A model generated the notes under the pieces. The model had not been told where the DNA came from. It saw nothing but the letters and a program-made list of their open reading frames with translations, and searched no databases. Position numbers and translations under genes: made by a program. A stretch of DNA of 64,000 nt, from NCBI GenBank assembly GCA_951812925.1, contig OX638368.1, positions 118,629,309 through 118,693,308 on the forward strand, given 5' to 3'. The stretch's first letter is position 1; every line of letters starts with the position of its first letter. The stretch comes from Calliopum simillimum. Lineage: Eukaryota > Arthropoda > Insecta > Diptera > Lauxaniidae. This document shows positions 57,106-64,000 of the stretch, one piece after another.

Positions 57106-60100
57106 TCTTAAGGATCCTTTGAACGAGAGAGCTATAAACTGGAATGAAAGTGAATCGTCAGTTAAATTTTGCACAGAAGCCATTTTATCTCAAAAAATCA
57201 TAATATCAAACAAACCCAGATTAGTTTTTTAAGTGCCTTTCATTTAATTATATGATCATGCACCTCCTGAATGTATGCCTCTGATATAAGTTTGTGCAAA
57301 TTTCAAATTAATTATTTTATGGAGGCAGAGGAGTTTCAAAAAAATATGCGCTTACGTAAAAAATGGAAGCGGGCCGAGCAATATAATCTCTATAAAATAA
57401 TACTGAATTGGTAAAAGCACCACCGCATTTTTTGTGTATTGTTATTTTTGTGTCAGTAGTTTTAGATCTGATACAATAGTACCGATTCCTAAATCCGTTC
57501 AACCTCATCGCCAAATATAAATGCATAGCGAAAATCACAAACTCTTAATCAAAGTCTTTAATAAGGTATTACTAGGACACCATAGTAAATCCTTCAGAAA
57601 AAGTTTATTACTGAAACTAGTGCTTAATTAAAGAATTAAAACTTTCAAGTTGTGTTTAAATTATTTCTAAACACCACCAGTTTTGTAAAAATAGCATTTA
57701 TTTTATAATTCCCTATACTATTCCCCTTAAGACACAGAATTGCTGCCGGCCCAGAATTCTTGTTTTATTAAAACCTATTTTTTCAGCGAACCTTTGGGAC
57801 AATTCGAGCAAAGTGCATAACATTTGGAAGATAATTTTATTAGCTAAATATTGCTGTACTAAAGTTCCAAAACCATTCATTAGAATTTAAAATATTTCAA
57901 GTCTTCCAATTTTTTGTCAGATTTTTGAAATATTTTTGAAATTCAATTTATTTTAATTTAATTTATTTGACACTTGGAACAATTTTTGCCTCATGAAATT
58001 TTGTTGTTAAAATTTGTTAAAAATTGTTTGGAGGGGAAATGGGAAGCCATTTTAAAATTTTTTGTGTACAAAAACGCTTTTAAAGCAAAAATTGTTAACA
58101 ATAGTTGACAATTTTTTGAACGCGAACAAAGCTTTTATTTGTTGTTTTGTTTTTTTTTTGTATGTTTTTATTTTATTTTGTGAATAAAATTGAAATGAAA
58201 AATTATTGAAGAGGAGCAAACGCAACATTAAAATTTTAAATTATTTTATAAACAAATATTTTGATTTTTCAATCCGTTCTCAAAGTATTCATTGGACCAG
58301 TCTTCGCCGTCAAATCAGTCGCAGTCAGTTGAAAGAGACGACGTGACGTATTCGACGTATTCTATGGACCGTTCGCTTTACTTTTTAGAGTTTTCTAGTT
58401 ATGACACTGGTTCCTGTAACTGTTGGTTGGTTTGTCAAAGAGTGCGTCTTATCCACACCTATTTGCATAGTTAATCTCGTTTGTGCTGGGTATATAATGC
58501 AAGGCGTTTGAGATAGTAAAGTAATTTCAATGTTTTGTTTAGTTGAATGTCTTTAATTTTTCAAATTCTTCACCCCACCGCTCCACATTATTTCAATTGC
58601 TAGATTTAATAGATAGTCTTCAAGATTCTTCTTCAGAAAATCTGTTTATTTCCTTTTTAGTAATGGCTTAGCTCATTTGTAAACATTTAAGATCGTCTTC
58701 GCCTTATAAGCGAAGTTACAAATTCTATGTTAGGAGACCCTACTTGTTATAATGTGTTTCTTAAGTACCAATGTCATGGATATCTTTTGAAAGGTAGTTT
58801 TGCTCATACTTACATATAAACATAGTTACAAAGAGTCTTACTTACTCACTAATCGTAGAAGGCAAATTCTATACGATGTATTTATTGGAATCGATGCAGT
58901 TATTATGACTCTTCCATTCCCAACTATATTTCCGTCACTGAGTAATGATGCAAAATTTAAATAACCACTGTATAATGTATAAAAAAATAAAAATTAATAA
59001 ACGTGCCTCGAGTGTAAAAAGCAGTTAAGAAAACTTATCAACGTAAAAATTGACATACACCTTAAAGGTTTTTTGCAGTTATAGTTAATAACAAAATATA
59101 AATGTATGTAAATCTAAAAATATTTCCTCCATACTAAATTCTGCAAATGCATATTCTATTTATAAACTGGTTTTTTCCCACAAAATGGAATCTCGTTTTG
59201 CGGAATTGCAATACCTATCCTACACCCTTGATAACGGCAACAGAAAATTAAAAATATCTACTATTGTATATATCCTTTTTTATTACTTTACGTGACAAAT
59301 GAAAGAAACAATTAAAGGAGAATGTAAAAAGCAAAAAAACGCTTTGAATAAAGTTTCCGATTGACCTTGATCCTTCACATAGCATGTCAACCAAGTGTGT
59401 TTGTTGGTATTTATATTTCTGTTGGTATTTATAGATTCGATTTGAAAATAAAAAATGAAAAATTCTTTAAACAACTTGATTGTTTAGAACTTAACGTTTA
59501 TTTATATACATATTTGGTTCACATTTGAACAATTTCATCGATTAGTTGTTGCCAAATTACCAAAACATATTTACATTGAAGTAAACATGCGTTTTTATTT
59601 ATCGGTAACATTCGATAATTTTCGAGTTTATGTATATTTTTACTTGCATTTTTACTTTTAATAACTTTTCCCATGCCCTCTTACCTTTATCAATGATATT
59701 CGCCTGTTTGATACTGTTGGATTTTTATTGACTTTTTCCAATAACTCCGTGGCAAATGGGAATCAAAGCTTAAGTCGACATTTCATCACAATACAAATGC
59801 TTATCTCGAACATTTCCGAAATTTAAGCCAAACTATCTTTTTTGAACTTTAGAATTCAATTTGCTATAACTTCGTTAATTTTTAACATACATACGACTTT
59901 GGTGTCATTCGCTTGACAATTTTATTCTTTAAAATGTTGGACTAAAACTTCAATTTTCACCTCTGACATATTAAGTATATTTTTATCAGATCGCATCACA
60001 TATTATGATATAACAGCAAGTTCATTCATTACATCGCGATTGCTTGCGCACACCCTTTTCTTTATTGATAGTAAATACGGATATGATTTAATTGGCATAG

Positions 60101-61892
60101 TTTTATCTTTTTTTTTATATTCAAATGGCACTTTTTATGCTAATAAAATGATTACAATAACTCTATTATCTCGGGTCTCTTATCAAAATAAAATCGAAAC
60201 GATTGATTTTGAGAATTAGATTGTGTCGTGTTTTGTGCTATGGACTTTTTGATCAATCAAAGTCATTTCCTCCAACATACAATTACAATTAATGTTGAGT
60301 AGCAATTAACTGCCTTTATTTTATGAGGCAATTAACGTTTTATCGAATTCACTTAATTGAAATGATTATGAAAGATATGCAAACATGTGTATGTAAGTTG
60401 ATACTTAATTATTTTATGTACGAATATATATTGTAGTAATTTTGGTAACTAATGAAGCCATGAATTCAGCAAGTAGAAAACATTTTATTGGATTTTATGA
60501 TGACATTTGTTAGCCTGACTTTATTATTCTTTATTAGTTCGTGACGCTCAACAAAAAAAGGGGAGTTGTTCTGAGCAATCGGCACGTTTTGTCACAAGAT
60601 GGCGGAGAGTTTCTTCAACCATCACGAAACGGCGTTTAAAATAATCTGAAGAAATCTTTAGAAGAAAGTTTTAAATTAAACGTCAGCCATTCAGATGTTA
60701 AGTTATTAAACACAAGAGAAAACAAACTTTGAATTATCTGGCTGAAACATGAACCCAACTTTAATTGTCGGGCTTCTTTTACTTCCTTAAACCTTTTGAT
60801 TGAACTATGTAGCCATCTATGAACTATTTATATTGATTAATTTATTACTAATTATCTATTACTTGTACATGAATTAATTAGACTTTTCAAATAAATAAAA
60901 ATACCCAGTACTAAGCGACCACATTTTTCTGTAATATTGTCTAGAAACTAATCCTAACAACATGATTCCGTAAACTCTAAGCTAGCTATAGATCTCTAGT
61001 TTAAAATACATACAGCTTAAAAACATACCTACATTGTTTTTTTTTTTTTTGTTTTCATTTGGGTGAAAGTTAGATTACTCAAATAAAAATGTGTTTTTTG
61101 GCAACTTTTTCTATTCGATTATTTAAAGCTTGATCTGAAAAATATATCTGACAACCAGTTTCTTAAAAAACTCGAACTGCCTTCGACTGCATTATCATTC
61201 ATAAGTATATTGAAGTGAAGAAAAAATTATCACATTCGGTTTTTTGCTTGTGAAAGTGAATCATGGCTCTAAAACAGAGAATAACGAATTACAAAACAAA
61301 GAGAACTAAACAACTGTCGACCGAAATTAGAAACATTGCTTAGAATATGTCTGTGGCAACAAAACTTAAAGAAACTTAAAAGAAATGGGGTTAAGGTCAA
61401 TATTGTACGTACTAGTTGTGGCAAGGTCGTACACAAAACATTTAGAGGGGTGGTAAGAAAGCGTATAACCTGAGGCAAACTTTTTCGTAAATAATCGATA
61501 AAGTTGTTTTGCTCTTCTACTTCAAAAAATTGATAAGCAAAAGACACAAACAAAAAAAAAACCTTTCTTTTTCTTGCAACATGGTGTTCCAACTATATAC
61601 GCTGGGGAAAGAAAAATGTTATACTTTCATACAATAACTAATAAATATATGTTATTTTTTCCATAATAAAATAAATATATTTTTTCAATAAATATTTTTC
61701 ATCTCGGAAAGTATACAGATTTTATTAAATGAATTAGTTAAAATTATTTATGAAAAGTCAGAATGGCTCCGACTTCGCTCAGACTGATTTGAATAATTAT
61801 AAGAAATAACGAGAAGTCGTTTCGAACTGATTTCGAAGTGTCGGAATAGTTTTGTCCGTTTTCCGACGATGTCGTTAAGTTTTATCATATTG
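57106..61892. other. Gene-poor stretch; presumed UNC93-like intron
   Basis: No homologue recognised. A TATATAAT box near 58,490 and a locally GC-richer stretch with TCAGTCGCAGTCAGTT near 58,315 could mark an alternative promoter or leader exon, but this is weak. GTTAACAATAGTTGACAATT motifs near 58,100 and 56,300 suggest an old inverted-repeat element between them. Confidence 0.35.
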
Positions 61893-62095
61893 CTTTAGCC
61901 CTTTGGCCATAATCGTAATTTTAACAAACTAACAGACAAAAAATATCCCATAGGGCCAATCAGGGCTCTACAGGTCCCTAAGGAATTCAACATAAAAATT
62001 CTAAAAAAATCAGAAACTTTTTTTTCGACATTTGGAGTCGATTGACCACCATCCATCATGACCTTACATATAACGATCACCTTAATACATATTCA
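61893..62095 (-). repeat. Dispersed repeat shared with the piggyBac-type MITE
   Basis: The reverse complement matches 27,595-27,790 (landmarks AAGGTCATGATGGATGGT, AAATGTCG, AATTTTTATGTTGA). It may be the remains of a second copy of that element. Confidence 0.65.
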
Positions 62096-62099
62096 TATA

Positions 62100-62535
62100 C
62101 AGGGCGGGCGGGAATCGGTAGAACACCGGAAAAGGTTAAATTCCTGGGACTATTCTGAACAATTTTTCTTCGTTCCATTTTTCGAAACTCGCAAAACAAA
62201 CGGAGTTGTTTTTGCCGTTAATTTTGAAAGCGGAATAAGTCCATAAACGTAATAAAAGTAATATTATACATATTTTATGCCAATTGGTGATTTGACTGAT
62301 ATCATTTTTTCAACTTAGTGCAATCAATTTCAAACCATCAAGTAAACTTTTCGTGAAAAATGAGCCCAATTTTATTCATTTCTAACAAAATGTCAGCCAG
62401 TTCATATTATGATTTTACCTATGTCTCTTAATGGAGTTATTCCAATAACTCTGTTGATTTTGCGAATTTGGAAAAAAGGAACTTGGAACAGTTGTTCAGA
62501 ATAAACCGAAGTTCTACCTATTTTCCCCCATCCTG
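62100..62535. mobile_element. Tc1/mariner-type MITE
   Basis: Ends CAGGGCGGGCGGGAATCGG and the approximate complement of CAGGATGGGGGAAAATAGG; arms of ~35 bp with mismatches continue into GGTAGAAC...CGG. TA flanks both ends (62098-62099, 62536-62537). 436 bp, no transposase. Its interior near 62,340 resembles 6,010-6,065. Confidence 0.65.
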
Positions 62536-64000
62536 TATAAGTACCAGGAAAAAAGGGAAATCAAAACAATGAAAAAATTATTTCCAATATTAAAAGTGGC
62601 TTTGTCAACAAAGTTTTTAGTGCTAAATTTTTGCAATTATGAACATTAGTTAGACAGTGATTTTTTTTTTAAAAACCTTTGCAAAGTGCTCTATTTAACA
62701 TATTTTTGCAACGTTCGAACTTTTAAAATCATAAAAATATTTTTGATTAAATTGCTCTTTTCCCTTTTAAGTTCTCTACTTTGAGCTTGGAGAAAGAAAA
62801 TGAGAGCAAAGTCAAAATTTTCTCTTGAAAAATTTTTGCTGACATTTAACATTCAAAGAATATTTTCCGCCCCTAAAACTAAAAGAAAAAAAAAAAAAAA
62901 ATTCAAAGTTCATTCAGGATACGGGCAACAGTCTTTCAATCAAGATGGCATAATTTAAATCATATTACAATTTTTAACCTTTTCTAGTGACATTCATTTC
63001 ACTAGAAATTAGATAATCTTGATTTATTTTTTTCGTTATTATGGGAGTAACAAAATTTGAAATATTTTGACGTAGACGATTATGTATGTGCGCATTTGAA
63101 AGATTCAAATTTAGCGTTACATAAAATTAACTGATGTATAACATTTTTTATGGCTAGAAATTTCAACAAAAAAAGTTAAATAAATTTAATTTTATTTGAA
63201 ACGTGTGTCCGTTTTTGCGCAATTTATAATTCGATCGTTAACTTTGCTCAGAGTCACTTGGTCGTATCTACACGTAAACCAGGTTTTATTGAAAACTCGT
63301 TTTTTCGTCTCTCGCGCTCGATTGCTTGCACCACTAACGTTGACTTGGCATATTGCCGGTGGTTTTCTTATGGGTTTTGCTTTTCTTTAATCTCCCTGCT
63401 CAAACAAGTCGCCAAGTTTTTGTGGGCTCGTCTCTTGGACATAAATATGTATGTATCTATGTATCTGTATACATGCCCACTTTTAAATGCTGAAAAAATG
63501 CGGTATCAGTTGTAAAGCAATAAATATTCTTTTGCATGCGTATGCAAGTTGTGGTGTGCATGAATGGTTTTAATACTATATGATAAGCAATGTTTTGTTT
63601 GACCTTCAAAAGGCCTTGACTTTGTATTTTTATATTTCACTCTTGTTTTTAATTATTAAACAGTTAAATTAACAAATATTTACATTTCTTAATTCGTTTC
63701 TTGACATGAGGATCCTTTGTTATTTAAAAGTCTTAAATTTACATGCCTCTTTTATACTTAGTTATTCATTACAAATTCCACAATAAATGAAAGCACTCAA
63801 ATTCCTCATATTAGACTGAATTAATCCAAGGTTATACGTTTCAATTAACTAATAACGCTTTCATAAGTAACTGAAACACGCCCTGCATGTTATATACATA
63901 TGTTTATAAAATTACAAAAACGATAGCAACAACAAAAATATCGCGTCTGCTAAGCAGAAAAAGAAACAAGTTAGCGGTAAAGATATAGCCATAAATTTTA
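62536..64000. other. No gene seen; right edge
   Basis: AT-rich sequence with A-runs. Overlapping open frames near 63,196-63,515 look like chance. No exon or RNA gene supported. Confidence 0.4.

Noticed and set aside
58292..58474. 60-codon frame and possible promoter with TATATAAT
   Set aside because: Could be a leader exon, but no downstream exon or clear initiator, so not called.
61269..61592. 107-codon minus-strand frame with hydrophobic stretches
   Set aside because: AT-driven composition, no motif, no splice or promoter context.

Overview
The window looks like nuclear DNA of a higher fly (Brachycera), possibly a tephritid fruit fly. It is very AT-rich, introns are often under 100 bp with GT-AG ends, homopolymer runs are common, and each intact gene is a recognisable orthologue of a fly gene. 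About nine tenths is non-coding and packed with nested, mostly dead transposons. From memory, the Drosophila orthologues of btn, Nifk, stck, Atg13 and Ipp all lie on 3R (Muller element E), so this is probably that element. The species assignment is inference.

Layout. 1-4,330: a ~290-bp tandem repeat, a mariner relic split by a palindromic MITE, and two foldback elements. 4,331-7,586 (+): buttonless-type homeobox gene, three exons. 7,693-11,514 (-): Nifk-type nucleolar RRM protein, three exons, tail to tail with btn. 11,998-12,457: 5'-truncated Fanzor copy abutting a takeout/JHBP-like exon fragment. 13,685-16,819 (-): Mns1-like ciliary coiled-coil gene, with a foldback element inserted just past its first splice donor. 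17,237-18,871 (-): a much longer Fanzor (eukaryotic TnpB-like nuclease) locus. 18,909-23,003: duplicated 3' part of Mns1, split by a 2.4-kb insertion and joined to pieces of ABCF2 and Abl. 24,691-24,899: orphan terminal exon. 27,424-28,107: piggyBac-type MITE. 28,852-30,480 (+): Atg13. 31.5-35.0 kb: RTE-like relic, foldbacks and a tandem pair of 716-bp inverted-repeat units. 36,272-45,695 (+): PINCH/steamer duck, seven coding exons, introns full of mobile elements. 46,977-48,404 (-): inositol polyphosphate 1-phosphatase, tail to tail with PINCH. 49,245-49,723: second copy of the Mns1-intron foldback, inverted. 51,850-51,936 (+): first coding exon of an UNC93-like gene whose remaining exons I cannot find in the window. 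53,816-55,796: degenerate non-LTR retrotransposon. 57-64 kb: gene-poor, probably first intron of the UNC93-like gene.

The most notable system is the Fanzor pair. The long copy keeps RuvC-like LDPG, NEYRTTK, a CxxC/CxxC zinc ribbon and a NRDVNAG motif. A ~460-bp 3' segment is almost identical in both copies and includes a 24-nt hairpin downstream of the stop codon, a candidate omegaRNA or transposon-end structure. The second notable region is the same-strand mosaic of Abl, ABCF2 and Mns1 pieces; the Abl part keeps its short introns, so copying was at the DNA level. The host genes form no operon or pathway with each other: they cover mesoderm/nervous-system transcription, ribosome biogenesis, ciliary structure, autophagy, integrin adhesion, inositol phosphate turnover and a membrane transporter-like protein.
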